Below are positions 51,478 to 60,440 of a DNA stretch of 64,000 nucleotides, in pieces. The position numbers and the translations under genes were made by a program. The notes under the pieces are model-generated. The model worked only from the letters and a program-made list of their open reading frames with translations, did not search any database and had not been told where the DNA came from. This DNA is from Flavobacterium flavigenum (GTDB lineage Bacteria > Bacteroidota > Bacteroidia > Flavobacteriales > Flavobacteriaceae): positions 2,294,001 to 2,358,000 of the forward strand of contig NZ_CP114285.2 of NCBI RefSeq assembly GCF_027111255.2, written 5' to 3'. Every line of letters begins with the position of its first letter. Position 1 is the first letter of the stretch.

Positions 51478-52458
51478 TTAAACAATGCTGCCCTGCGAAT
51501 GAAAAGTGAAAGTATCAGCAGTTATTTCCTGTTGCAGTAACGCAATATCCAGGCTGCCATCATCCTCTGTTTTTATGTAATTTGGTTCTGGCAAATACCG
51601 TAATTGAAGATGTGGATGATACACCGTTTTTCTTCCTTTGCGGAAATATGCGCACATTACCGAAAAGCTACTATTGGAACAGACCAGAATATCGGCTTCG
51701 ACAAAAGATTTAAAAATTGAATGTATCTGGTCATAATTTTTTTCTTCGCGATCAGAGCCAATTATTACTCTGGTATGCTCTCTCTTATCAAACCGCAGTA
51801 AGATATCTTCTGCATTTTGTTTTTCGGTGTAGATATTAAAACAAACATTACCAACACCATACGCCTCTTCGATATGCAAAATGATATTTTCGTAATAATC
51901 CATATCAAACATATACCTTACTGCAAATGGGCTTGTAAAGTGTTGCGGAAATTTTTCTCTGTCATAGTCTGTTCCTCTGTTAATATGAACGGCAACTTCT
52001 ACAGGTGATTTGAATTTATTGATTTGTAAAGAATGAAGTTCATTAAAGTTACCGGACATTTCCTGCTGAATTTCAGTGAAGATGTTCTTTTTCGTTTTTC
52101 CTTCCAGATACCAGGGTATAGTTTGAAAGGGATGAATTCGCAAAGCATTTTCTAAGATTACTAAAGTATCGTTATTTGTCTGTGGCAACGCTTTTTCAAA
52201 ATATTGCAATAACTCTTCATAATCATCAATTCCGCACCACAAAGGGCCTTCAACCCTTATTATGTTTTTATATTTCAATTTACGATCTGCTTTATTTACA
52301 ACCGGATATTTAAATCCAAACCCGAAATAATCCAAATATTCGTAAGGAGTATGCACATAATTTAAATTAAATAAACGTCCAATGGTAAGACCGCCCAAAG
52401 CATCTTTCAGTTGATGACCATGATTTCCTCCTGAAGTAAATTCTATCGTAAAGTCCAT
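51478..52458 (-). CDS. Fucosyltransferase-like glycosyltransferase (GT11/NodZ type)
   Basis: 326 residues. MDFTIEFTSGGNHGHQLKDALGGLTIGRLFNLNY is the typical N-terminal G..NQ/HQ pattern of alpha-1,2- and alpha-1,6-fucosyltransferases. VEVAVHINRGTDYDRE stands for the HxRxGDxxxx GDP-binding signature (here HINRGTD, with Asn in place of an Arg), and FVEADILVCSNSSFSVMCAYF for the C-terminal SxSSFSxxA motif. The degenerate HxRRGD makes activity uncertain. It follows a family 2 glycosyltransferase after 20 bases, so the two form an operon ahead of the tyrosinase. Confidence 0.65.
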   Translation of the reverse strand: MDFTIEFTSGGNHGHQLKDALGGLTIGRLFNLNYVHTPYEYLDYFGFGFKYPVVNKADRKLKYKNIIRVEGPLWCGIDDYEELLQYFEKALPQTNNDTLVILENALRIHPFQTIPWYLEGKTKKNIFTEIQQEMSGNFNELHSLQINKFKSPVEVAVHINRGTDYDREKFPQHFTSPFAVRYMFDMDYYENIILHIEEAYGVGNVCFNIYTEKQNAEDILLRFDKREHTRVIIGSDREEKNYDQIHSIFKSFVEADILVCSNSSFSVMCAYFRKGRKTVYHPHLQLRYLPEPNYIKTEDDGSLDIALLQQEITADTFTFHSQGSIV

Positions 52459-52478
52459 TTTATATTTTTTATGAAATT

Positions 52479-53228
52479 TTATTTTATGATTCTTTTTACT
52501 GATTTTGCTAATTCAAACATATTGTTTACATGGGCTTCTCCTTCTAAATACTCGTAACCATGCTTTTTTTTCCGACTGATTTCACTCATTCGATTCACAT
52601 ATACTTCATGTTTTTTGTATACATAATCTTTACCCAGATATTTATAATGTAAGAGTTTCAATTCAATTCCTGAAGCTGCATGAGTGTTTTCATAAAAGAC
52701 AGGATTACACAAATGTGCACCAGGCCTGTAGTTGATCTCTTTTACTTTTTTGGGGTCAAAAATGATTTGTTTATCAAACCTTTCTGATCGCACTCCATGC
52801 TTAACCTGCTCTGTTATTCTTTTTTTATAGTTGGCAGGAAACTCATCACTCATCATATTGTATCCAGTTACAGCAGGCATAATTATATTTTGCTCTTTAG
52901 CCTCTACTAATTTTTCCTGTAAATTTTCATCAAATAAAAATTCATCCATATCGCAAACAATGACGTAATCTGCAGTACTTCCTTTCCAACAATTATTTTT
53001 TGATGCTGTCAATTTATCTTCTACGAATTCATTTCCTGAATCCAGACATCTAAATACTACATTTTTATAAGTACTGGCTAAATGCATCGAGTCATCTGTG
53101 CTCTGATTATCAATTATGGTAATCTTACTACAGAATTCAGAATAATAATTTAAAGTATGCCGAATCATCTTTTCCTCATTAAAACAAAGCAGATAAAGCT
53201 CGATAGTAATAGTGCTGTTTTGAGTCAT
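52479..53228 (-). CDS. Glycosyltransferase family 2 (Glyco_tranf_2_4-like) protein
   Basis: 249 residues. ELYLLCFNEEKMIRHTLNYYSEFCSKITIIDNQSTDDSMHLA and DYVIVCDMDEFLFDENL (DMDE as DxD) identify this subgroup, and GYEYLEGEAHVNNMFELA ends it. C-terminal RPGAHLCNPVFYENTH resembles the H/C-rich ending of related enzymes in polysaccharide and lipooligosaccharide loci. First gene of a two-gene operon. Confidence 0.8.
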   Translation of the reverse strand: MTQNSTITIELYLLCFNEEKMIRHTLNYYSEFCSKITIIDNQSTDDSMHLASTYKNVVFRCLDSGNEFVEDKLTASKNNCWKGSTADYVIVCDMDEFLFDENLQEKLVEAKEQNIIMPAVTGYNMMSDEFPANYKKRITEQVKHGVRSERFDKQIIFDPKKVKEINYRPGAHLCNPVFYENTHAASGIELKLLHYKYLGKDYVYKKHEVYVNRMSEISRKKKHGYEYLEGEAHVNNMFELAKSVKRIIK

Positions 53229-53420
53229 AATTTTACTAAGTCACTTTTATGGTTTCCATTACCAAAATATTTAAACCCGCAACTTCAAAGAAAAACCTTC
53301 AAGCCTGAATTACAATACTTTTTATCTCCTATCAAAGCTATAGTAAGCCCTTGTATAGAAAATAAAAAATGTCACAAGAAAAAGATTCCTTGCTATAAGA
53401 CAAACAGAATAGTAATAGAA
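53229..53420. other. Intergenic, nothing recognised
   Basis: About 190 bases between the GT2 gene start and the UbiA-like gene end, both on the minus strand. The promoter of the GT2 operon should be here, but no clear TAnnTTTG was found. The cluster leader motif is absent. Confidence 0.45.
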
Positions 53421-54233
53421 TTATAAAAAAACAATCATAAGCCACCAAAGAATCGGTACGCTTTCTACCCAGAAAGAAGTATAATATTTAGAACGGCTGG
53501 GATTTGCAAAGAAAATAAACAGCATCAGCATTATAACCATAATAAGATTGATTATAGCATCACGGTAATTAAATGTAGAGATTAAAATTTCTAAAAACCA
53601 AAACGGAATCAGTAATAAAAAGCCCAAAAGTTTAGTTCTTTTTACCCCGATTGTCTGTGGAACGGTTTGAAGGTGCGGATCGTCATTCGCTAAATCAATA
53701 ATTTCAAAAACCAGAATCAGTACAAAAACCAATATAAAACGCTGAATTGATTTTATAAAAAAATCAGATGTTAATCCTGATCCCGCATTAATTAAAGGCA
53801 AAACCAGTGTTGCTCCTACCCAGCAAATGGCCACAATGTAAATTTTTACGCCCGCCCAGTTTCTGGCATTTCTTCTATTGGGAAAAAATGGAAGCGTATA
53901 AAGTGCCGTAACAGCAAAAATCCCAAAAGAGACAATTTGTGTAATGTGCTCTAGTTGCAGAAAATAATAACCGGACAAAATCACCGAAAGAAAACTTAAA
54001 ACAGCAATAATTTTCAGTTGAATTCCGATTAGATTTTTCTTGACACGAACCAGTGCATCATATTTAACAAAATTATACCCCACAATTGTCCCAAAAAAAA
54101 CAAACAGAGCCATCGCTTCATTATACTGAATATGAAAGACATGAAATGTGATATGTACCAAAGCATAACACGACAAAGCCACGTGAATACTGCTGTTTAA
54201 GTAAAAATCGAATATCTGTTTCAATAGTTTCAT
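53421..54233 (-). CDS. UbiA-like integral membrane protein
   Basis: 270 residues with about eight transmembrane helices. Two acid-rich motifs sit in positions suggestive of UbiA prenyltransferases: GYNFVKYDALVRVKK (an NxxxD-like first motif) and FEIIDLANDDPHLQTVPQTIGVKRTKLLG (the DxxxD-like second motif followed by TVPQTIG, as in UbiA's TLPV..G). The match is diverged and no isoprenoid genes are adjacent, so substrate and activity are unknown. It is divergent from gcvP, and not obviously part of the tyrosinase region. Confidence 0.6.
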   Translation of the reverse strand: MKLLKQIFDFYLNSSIHVALSCYALVHITFHVFHIQYNEAMALFVFFGTIVGYNFVKYDALVRVKKNLIGIQLKIIAVLSFLSVILSGYYFLQLEHITQIVSFGIFAVTALYTLPFFPNRRNARNWAGVKIYIVAICWVGATLVLPLINAGSGLTSDFFIKSIQRFILVFVLILVFEIIDLANDDPHLQTVPQTIGVKRTKLLGFLLLIPFWFLEILISTFNYRDAIINLIMVIMLMLFIFFANPSRSKYYTSFWVESVPILWWLMIVFL

Positions 54234-54329
54234 CCCTCAAATCTAATCAATTGTTAATAAACTCACCTATTGGTTGAAAAATTCATAAAAATTGAAGTTA
54301 AAAATACCCATTAAATTATTAATAATACT

Positions 54330-54337
54330 TAATTTTG
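54330..54337 (+). promoter_or_regulatory. Bacteroidota -7 element of gcvP
   Basis: TAATTTTG matches TAnnTTTG, followed by CGCC. It lies 117 bases before the gcvP ATG, leaving a leader of about 110 bases. No proper -33 TTTG at the right spacing. Confidence 0.4.
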
Positions 54338-54453
54338 CGCCACAAAAAAACAACACATTTACTATAAAATGTAATAAAGATTGTATTCTGCTGACCAACT
54401 TAAAAGAATACAAGATAAAATTACATTCTTTTTAAAAAATTAGATAGCTACAA

Positions 54454-57303
54454 ATGAGAACAGATGCTTTTGCTTTAAGACACATTGGACCAAGAGAAAC
54501 CGATCTTCCGTTTATGTTGAAGACCATTGGAGTTGACTCGATTGAACAACTGGTTTATGAAACACTTCCGGATGACATTCGTCTAAAAGCACCTTTGAAT
54601 TTAGATCCTGCCATGACAGAATTCGAATATGCCAATCATATTCGTGACTTAGGGAAGAAAAACAGAACATTTAAATCATACATTGGTTTAGGTTATCACC
54701 CAACTATCGTTCCGGCTCCAATTCAAAGAAACATCTTCGAAAATCCAGGATGGTATACGGCTTACACACCGTATCAGGCAGAAATTGCACAAGGTCGTCT
54801 GGAAGCTATTTTAAATTTCCAGACTACGGTTATTGAATTAACCGGAATGGAAATCGCAAATGCTTCTTTATTAGATGAAGGAACTGCAGCTGCTGAAGCC
54901 ATGGCTTTGTTGTTTGATGTTCGTACTCGTGACCAAAAGAAAAACAACACACATAAATTCTTCGTTTCTGAAGAAATTTTGCCTCAAACTTTATCTGTAC
55001 TTCAAACACGTTCAACTCCAATTGGAATTGAATTAGTTGTTGGAAACCACGAAACTTTTGATTTTTCAAATGAGTTTTTCGGAGCGATTTTACAATATCC
55101 GGGAAAATACGGTCAGGTAAATGATTACAGTGCTTTTGTTGCTAAAGCAAAAGAAAACGAAATAAAAGTGGCCTTCGCTGCCGATATTTTATCATTAGCG
55201 ACTTTAACTTCTCCTGGAGAAATGGGAGCTGCAGTTGTAGTGGGAACTACTCAGCGTTTTGGTGTTCCAATGGGGTACGGCGGACCTCACGCTGCATTTT
55301 TTGCAACTAAAGACGAATACAAAAGATCTATGCCGGGGCGTATTATCGGAGTTTCTGTTGATGCAAACGGAAACCGTGCTTTACGTATGGCTTTAGGAAC
55401 TCGCGAACAGCACATTAAACGCGAAAAAGCAACTTCTAACATTTGTACGGCTCAGGTTTTATTAGCGGTTATGGCTGGAATGTATGCCGTTTACCACGGA
55501 CCAAAAGGTTTAAAATATATTGCAAACAAAGTTCACGCATCTGCAGTTACTACTGCTGAAGCTTTAAATAAATTAGGTGTTTACCAAACCAACACAGCTT
55601 TCTTTGATACTATTTTAGTAAAAGCTGACGCTCAAAAAGTAAAAACTGTTGCAGAGAAAAACAAAGTAAACTTCTTCTATCCTGATGCTGATAGTATTTC
55701 GATTTCATTCAACGAAACGACTTCTGTTGCAGACATAAATCAAATTATTGCCATTTTTGCTAACGCTTTAGGAAAAGAAACTTTTACGGTTTCTGAATTA
55801 TCAGAAGCAAGTCAATTACCGGCTTCTTTAGAAAGAACCTCTTCTTTCTTAACGCATGATGTTTTCAACAATCATCATTCAGAAAGTCAGTTAATGCGTT
55901 ACATCAAAAAATTAGAGCGTAAAGATTTATCATTGAATCACTCGATGATTTCGTTAGGTTCTTGTACAATGAAATTAAACGCAGCTTCTGAAATGTTGCC
56001 TCTTTCAATGCCAAACTGGAACAGCATTCACCCGTTTGCACCAGTTGATCAGGTTGAAGGTTACCTTACCATGTTGAAGAGATTAGAGCAGCAATTAAAT
56101 GTAATTACTGGTTTTGCCGGAACAACTTTGCAGCCAAACTCTGGAGCGCAAGGTGAATATGCTGGTCTAATGGCAATTCGTGCGTACCACATGTCAAGAA
56201 ACGAAGGTCACCGTAATGTATGTTTGATTCCTTCATCTGCGCACGGAACAAATCCTGCTTCTGCAGCGATGGCCGGAATGAAAATTATAGTTACGAAAAC
56301 TACTCCGGAAGGAAACATTGACGTAGAAGATTTAAGAGAAAAAGCAATTGAACACAAAGATGATTTATCTTGTTTAATGGTAACGTATCCTTCTACTCAC
56401 GGCGTTTTCGAATCTTCAATTATCGAAATCACAAAATTAATCCACGACAACGGCGGATTAGTATATATGGATGGTGCAAATATGAACGCGCAAGTTGGAT
56501 TAACAAATCCGGCTACAATTGGCGCTGACGTTTGTCACTTAAACTTACACAAAACTTTCGCTATTCCTCACGGAGGCGGTGGACCTGGAGTTGGACCAAT
56601 TTGCGTGAACGAAAAATTAGTTCCGTTCTTGCCAACTAACCCAATCTTAAATGTTGGTGGTGAGCAAGCGATTACTGCTATTTCATCTGCACCTTACGGA
56701 TCTGCTCTGGTTTGTTTAATTTCTTACGGTTACATTACTATGATGGGTGCCGAAGGATTAAAAAGCGCTACAGAACACGCGATCTTAAATGCTAACTATA
56801 TGAAAGCACGTTTCGAAGGTCACTATCCAATTCTTTATACAGGAGAATGCGGAAGAGCAGCTCACGAAATGATTTTAGATTGTCGTGCATTCAAAGAAAA
56901 CGGAATTGAAGTGGGCGATATCGCAAAACGTTTAATGGATTACGGTTTCCACGCGCCGACGGTTTCTTTCCCGGTAGCAGGAACTTTAATGATCGAACCA
57001 ACAGAATCGGAAGATTTAGCCGAATTAGACCGTTTTTGTGATGCATTGATCTCAATCAGAAAAGAAATTGAAGAAGCAAAAGCTGATGATAAAAACAACG
57101 TATTGAAAAATGCACCGCACACATTAGCTATGTTAACTACTGATAACTGGGATTTCCCTTACTCAAGAGAAAAAGCCGCTTATCCATTAGATTACATTGC
57201 CGAAAATAAATTCTGGCCATCAGTTCGTCGTGTTGACGATGCGTACGGTGACAGAAATTTAGTTTGCAGCTGCGCTCCTATTGAAGCTTATATGGAGAAT
57301 TAA
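54454..57303 (+). CDS. gcvP: Glycine dehydrogenase (aminomethyl-transferring), P-protein of the glycine cleavage system
   Basis: 949 residues, the fused P1-P2 form. Start signature MRTDAFALRHIGPRETDLPFML; P1 region YTPYQAEIAQGRLEAILNFQT, EMGAAVVVGTTQRFGVPMGYGGPHAAFF. The PLP-binding lysine is Lys700 in HLNLHKTFAIPHGGGGPG, with substrate loops around SGAQGEYAGLMAIR and SSAHGTNPASA. It decarboxylates glycine and passes the aminomethyl group to lipoyl-GcvH, in the cytoplasm. GcvT and GcvH are not nearby, so the system is dispersed in this genome. Monocistronic, with a strong terminator. Confidence 0.97.
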   Translation: MRTDAFALRHIGPRETDLPFMLKTIGVDSIEQLVYETLPDDIRLKAPLNLDPAMTEFEYANHIRDLGKKNRTFKSYIGLGYHPTIVPAPIQRNIFENPGWYTAYTPYQAEIAQGRLEAILNFQTTVIELTGMEIANASLLDEGTAAAEAMALLFDVRTRDQKKNNTHKFFVSEEILPQTLSVLQTRSTPIGIELVVGNHETFDFSNEFFGAILQYPGKYGQVNDYSAFVAKAKENEIKVAFAADILSLATLTSPGEMGAAVVVGTTQRFGVPMGYGGPHAAFFATKDEYKRSMPGRIIGVSVDANGNRALRMALGTREQHIKREKATSNICTAQVLLAVMAGMYAVYHGPKGLKYIANKVHASAVTTAEALNKLGVYQTNTAFFDTILVKADAQKVKTVAEKNKVNFFYPDADSISISFNETTSVADINQIIAIFANALGKETFTVSELSEASQLPASLERTSSFLTHDVFNNHHSESQLMRYIKKLERKDLSLNHSMISLGSCTMKLNAASEMLPLSMPNWNSIHPFAPVDQVEGYLTMLKRLEQQLNVITGFAGTTLQPNSGAQGEYAGLMAIRAYHMSRNEGHRNVCLIPSSAHGTNPASAAMAGMKIIVTKTTPEGNIDVEDLREKAIEHKDDLSCLMVTYPSTHGVFESSIIEITKLIHDNGGLVYMDGANMNAQVGLTNPATIGADVCHLNLHKTFAIPHGGGGPGVGPICVNEKLVPFLPTNPILNVGGEQAITAISSAPYGSALVCLISYGYITMMGAEGLKSATEHAILNANYMKARFEGHYPILYTGECGRAAHEMILDCRAFKENGIEVGDIAKRLMDYGFHAPTVSFPVAGTLMIEPTESEDLAELDRFCDALISIRKEIEEAKADDKNNVLKNAPHTLAMLTTDNWDFPYSREKAAYPLDYIAENKFWPSVRRVDDAYGDRNLVCSCAPIEAYMEN

Positions 57304-57349
57304 AAAATAACTCCATTTTAAATAATAAAAATTTAAAATCCCTTATTAA

Positions 57350-57376
57350 AGAGCTACTAATCGGTAGCTCTTTTTT
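57350..57376 (+). terminator. Rho-independent terminator of gcvP
   Basis: Stem GAGCTAC / GTAGCTC with a 6-base loop and six T, 47 bases after the stop. Confidence 0.88.
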
Positions 57377-57487
57377 GTTCGTCAATTTATTAAGTATTCT
57401 CTCTGATAAAATTGGTTTTTACTGAAAACGCTCATTTATAGTTATTTCAGCACTAATACCAATTAATCCTTTTTTGTTATCCTATAT

Positions 57488-57499
57488 ACAATCGGTTGT
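57488..57499 (+). promoter_or_regulatory. Probable LacI-family operator, upstream copy
   Basis: ACAATCGGTTGT, palindromic except for one pair around a central CG, as is usual for LacI-family sites. The identical 12-mer recurs 118 bases downstream (57606-57617), closer to the GH30 gene. The regulator itself is not in the window. Confidence 0.55.
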
Positions 57500-57605
57500 T
57501 GAATTTTTAGTATTTTAATAATGTCTAATAGGTTTATGTGGTAAAATATTTAGCTAAAATACTAATAATTAAAAAATTACAGTTAAAAATTTTAATATTT
57601 TTCTC

Positions 57606-57617
57606 ACAATCGGTTGT
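57606..57617 (+). promoter_or_regulatory. Probable LacI-family operator, gene-proximal copy
   Basis: ACAATCGGTTGT, identical to the copy at 57488 and extended by TTT. It lies about 47 bases before the GH30 start codon, where the promoter should be; a weak TATATTAG -7-like sequence follows at 57628-57635. Spacing of 118 bases (about 11 helical turns) would allow loop formation. Confidence 0.55.
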
Positions 57618-57664
57618 TTTTTATTATTATATTAGCTAAATATTTAACCTCAAAAACCATTATT

Positions 57665-58912
57665 ATGAAAAAAAGAATCGCATCTTTATTACTAATTAGT
57701 GTTTTAACATTTACAAGCTGTTCAAAAGATGAAGAATCAGCTGTAATTGAAAACACGACTACGCAAAAGGATACAAAACCTACAAATCTTACCGGAAAAG
57801 AAAGTTCTAATGCTGCTATCGAAGTCGGAACTGTTCAGCAGTATATTAGAGGCTTCGGAGGGGCCAACATCAGGGGCTGGGTAGCTGATTTGACTGCCAA
57901 TCAAAAAATCAAAGCTTTCTCCACTACGGAAGGTTTAGGGCTAAGCGTTCTTAGAGTCAGAATTTCTCCTAACAGCTCTGACTGGACAGCAGAAAAAGCA
58001 ACAATTGATGCGGCTAAATCCTACGGAGCAACCATTATAGCATCTTCATGGACTGCACCGGCTTCAATGAAAGACAACAACAATCTTGTGGCAGGAAAAC
58101 TAAAAACGAGTTCTTATGCTGCTTACGCACAACACCTTAAAAACTTCAATACGACTGTAGGAGGAGTTGCAGCAATTAGCCCAATAAACGAACCAAACAT
58201 TAATGTAAGTTATGAATCAATGGAGTTGACAGCTTCAGAAGTTGCCAATTTTGTTGCTGCCCAGGGAGATAACTGTGGTACTAAAATAATGGCCCCAGAA
58301 CCTTTTAACATGAATACAACTTATATTAATACTTACCTGAGCAACACAACAGCCAAAAATAAAACCAGTTATATTGCTGGTCACATATACGGCGCAAATC
58401 CGACATATGTAAATTTTGGAAAAGAAGTCTGGATGACAGAGCATATTACGGATACAAACGATGCCAACATCTGGACTGGCGCCATGAACACTGCCAAAGA
58501 AATACACAAGTGTATGGTGGCGGGCTATAGTATGTATACGTGGTGGTATATAAGAAGAAGCTATGGTTTGCTTGATGAAAACGGCAATATAACAAAACGC
58601 GGTTACGCAATGACACATTTCTCCCGATGGATTCGTCCTGGATTTAATAAAGTTAACTGTACTGCAAACCCTTCATCTGGTGTTTATATTACGGCATACA
58701 AAAAAGACAACAAATTGGTTATTGTGGCTATAAATGACAATGCCGAAATAACGTATCAGCCTTTTAGTTATAGCAATATTTCAATTACTGGATTTAATCG
58801 TTACAAAACAACCAGTTCATCTAATTTAGCGGCTGATAATATTGCTGTATCAGGGGGTAACTTCGGAATTAACTTGCCTGCATCAAGCATTACAACTTTG
58901 GTTTCTTACTAA
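57665..58912 (+). CDS. GH30 family (subfamily 8-like) glucuronoxylanase lipoprotein
   Basis: 415 residues from the ATG at 57665, which starts a lipoprotein signal (MKKRIASLLLISVLTFTSCS, Cys19). The mature (beta/alpha)8 barrel begins VQQYIRGFGGANIRGW. The catalytic acid/base is Glu176 in ISPINEPN and the nucleophile Glu259 in VWMTEHI. YIRRSYGLLDENGNITKRGYAMTHFSRWIRPG matches GH30_8 xylanases, which use an arginine near there to bind the 4-O-methylglucuronate side chain. It would cleave decorated xylan on the cell surface. Two LacI-type sites precede it; no other xylan gene is present. Confidence 0.82.
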   Translation: MKKRIASLLLISVLTFTSCSKDEESAVIENTTTQKDTKPTNLTGKESSNAAIEVGTVQQYIRGFGGANIRGWVADLTANQKIKAFSTTEGLGLSVLRVRISPNSSDWTAEKATIDAAKSYGATIIASSWTAPASMKDNNNLVAGKLKTSSYAAYAQHLKNFNTTVGGVAAISPINEPNINVSYESMELTASEVANFVAAQGDNCGTKIMAPEPFNMNTTYINTYLSNTTAKNKTSYIAGHIYGANPTYVNFGKEVWMTEHITDTNDANIWTGAMNTAKEIHKCMVAGYSMYTWWYIRRSYGLLDENGNITKRGYAMTHFSRWIRPGFNKVNCTANPSSGVYITAYKKDNKLVIVAINDNAEITYQPFSYSNISITGFNRYKTTSSSNLAADNIAVSGGNFGINLPASSITTLVSY

Positions 58913-58937
58913 TCCTTCCAATTTAAGTAAAGATTAA

Positions 58938-58964
58938 ATGCTCCAATAAATCGGAGCATTTTTT
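58938..58964 (+). terminator. Rho-independent terminator of the GH30 gene
   Basis: Stem ATGCTCC / GGAGCAT with an 8-base loop and six T, 25 bases past the stop. Confidence 0.88.
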
Positions 58965-59147
58965 ATTATATCAAATACTGTCGAACAAACCTTCAAAATT
59001 TCTTCAAAACTCTGTTTTCATTGAAAAATAGACAGTATTCTGCTAAAAATATTACTATTTCATAATTATATGCGCGCATAGTAATTTTTATCACTGTTTT
59101 ATTATAATTATTTATAAATTAGCTAAAATTTTTGGAAAAAAGAAGTA

Positions 59148-60206
59148 ATGAAAATAAAGATAATAGGTATAGGAAGCTATATTCCGCAAAAAGAAGTTAA
59201 GAATACCGATTTTGACAAACATGTTTTTTTAAATGAAGATGGAACTCCTTTTGGTTATCCTAACGAAACAGTAATTAGAAAATTCAAAGGTATTACCGGA
59301 ATCCAAAACCGCCGATATGCTGAAGACCAACATACAACTTCTGATTTAGCTTTTTTTGCAGCCGAAAAAGCCATTGCAAATGCTAATATTGACAAAGAGA
59401 CTTTAGATTATATCATTTTTGCACACAATTTTGGCGATGTTAAATCGGGAACTGTTCAGTCAGACATGATTCCAAGTTTAGCAACCCGTGTTAAAAACAA
59501 ACTGGATATCAAAAACCCAAAATGTGTGGCTTACGATATCCTTTTTGGTTGTCCAGGATGGATTGAAGGTGTATTGCAGGCCAATGCTTTCATCAAATCA
59601 GGAATGGCAAAAAGAGTTTTGGTAATTGGTGCCGAAACACTTTCGAGAGTGGTTGACGATCACGATCGCGATTCGATGATTTACTCAGACGGTGCCGGAG
59701 CTTCAATCTTAGAAGCCTCCACCGATGAAGCCGGTTTGTTATCTTACGAAAGTGCCACTTTTGCCAATGATGAAGCCAACTTCCTTTTCTTCGGTAAATC
59801 ATATAATCCTGATCTGGATCCGGACATCAAATACATCAAAATGTATGGCCGCAAAATTTACGAATTTGCACTAAGCAATGTTCCAACCGCCATGAAGGAA
59901 TGTCTAGATAAAAGCGGCATTGCCATAGATGAGGTTAAAAAAATCCTGATCCATCAGGCAAATGAAAAAATGGACGAAGCTATAATCGACCGTTTTTATA
60001 AACTATATGACAGAACCGCTCCTAAAGACATTATGCCAATGAGTATCCATGATTTAGGAAACAGCAGTGTTGCCACCGTACCAACTTTATACGACCTGTT
60101 AATTCAGGGCAAAATAGAAAATCACGAAATCAGCAAAGGCGATGTAGTTATTTTCGCTTCGGTTGGAGCAGGAATGAACATCAACGCATTCGTATATAGA
60201 TATTAA
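59148..60206 (+). CDS. Ketoacyl-ACP synthase III (FabH-like)
   Basis: 352 residues. The thiolase-fold catalytic triad is readable: Cys135 in ILFGCPGWIEG, His269 in ILIHQANEKM and Asn305 in DLGNSSVATVPTLYDLL. The N-terminal KIIGIGSYIPQKEVKNTDFD is standard. It condenses an acyl-CoA with malonyl-ACP. GCPGW instead of GCSGF, and an insert near SYESATFANDEANFLFFGKSYNPDLDPD, suggest it is not the housekeeping FabH but a relative of the flavobacterial second copy. It is monocistronic, so no hint at the product. Confidence 0.9.
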   Translation: MKIKIIGIGSYIPQKEVKNTDFDKHVFLNEDGTPFGYPNETVIRKFKGITGIQNRRYAEDQHTTSDLAFFAAEKAIANANIDKETLDYIIFAHNFGDVKSGTVQSDMIPSLATRVKNKLDIKNPKCVAYDILFGCPGWIEGVLQANAFIKSGMAKRVLVIGAETLSRVVDDHDRDSMIYSDGAGASILEASTDEAGLLSYESATFANDEANFLFFGKSYNPDLDPDIKYIKMYGRKIYEFALSNVPTAMKECLDKSGIAIDEVKKILIHQANEKMDEAIIDRFYKLYDRTAPKDIMPMSIHDLGNSSVATVPTLYDLLIQGKIENHEISKGDVVIFASVGAGMNINAFVYRY

Positions 60207-60212
60207 TTTCAG

Positions 60213-60352
60213 TAGCTATTCCGGCTATCCATTACAAGTCCACACTTAAAAAATGTGTTTTTATGCCTTAAAAAAGCTTCTTCCAGTCGCTTCTTTAAAC
60301 CTGCAAAAACTACACTTTTTAAGTCGTGGGCTTTTCATTTCTATCCGGGCTA
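60213..60352 (-). repeat. Dispersed intergenic hairpin element, copy 3 (inverted, diverged)
   Basis: On the minus strand it begins TAGCCCGGATAGAAATGAAA and ends GGATAGCCGGAATAGCT, like the boundaries of copies 1 and 2. It contains AAAAAGTGTAG and ACACATTTTTTAAGTGTGG inner hairpin words. Located between the ketoacyl synthase and methyltransferase genes. Confidence 0.5.
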
Positions 60353-60440
60353 AAAAACACCAAAACTATAAGATATCTTTGTATATTTGCCACCTAATCA
60401 AAAAATCAAGAACTAGCCCTGCCTCGTTCACACCTATACT

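Noticed and set aside
58235..58618. 127-codon open frame on the minus strand inside the GH30 gene
   Set aside because: It lies opposite the catalytic core of a clearly recognised enzyme; no independent evidence.
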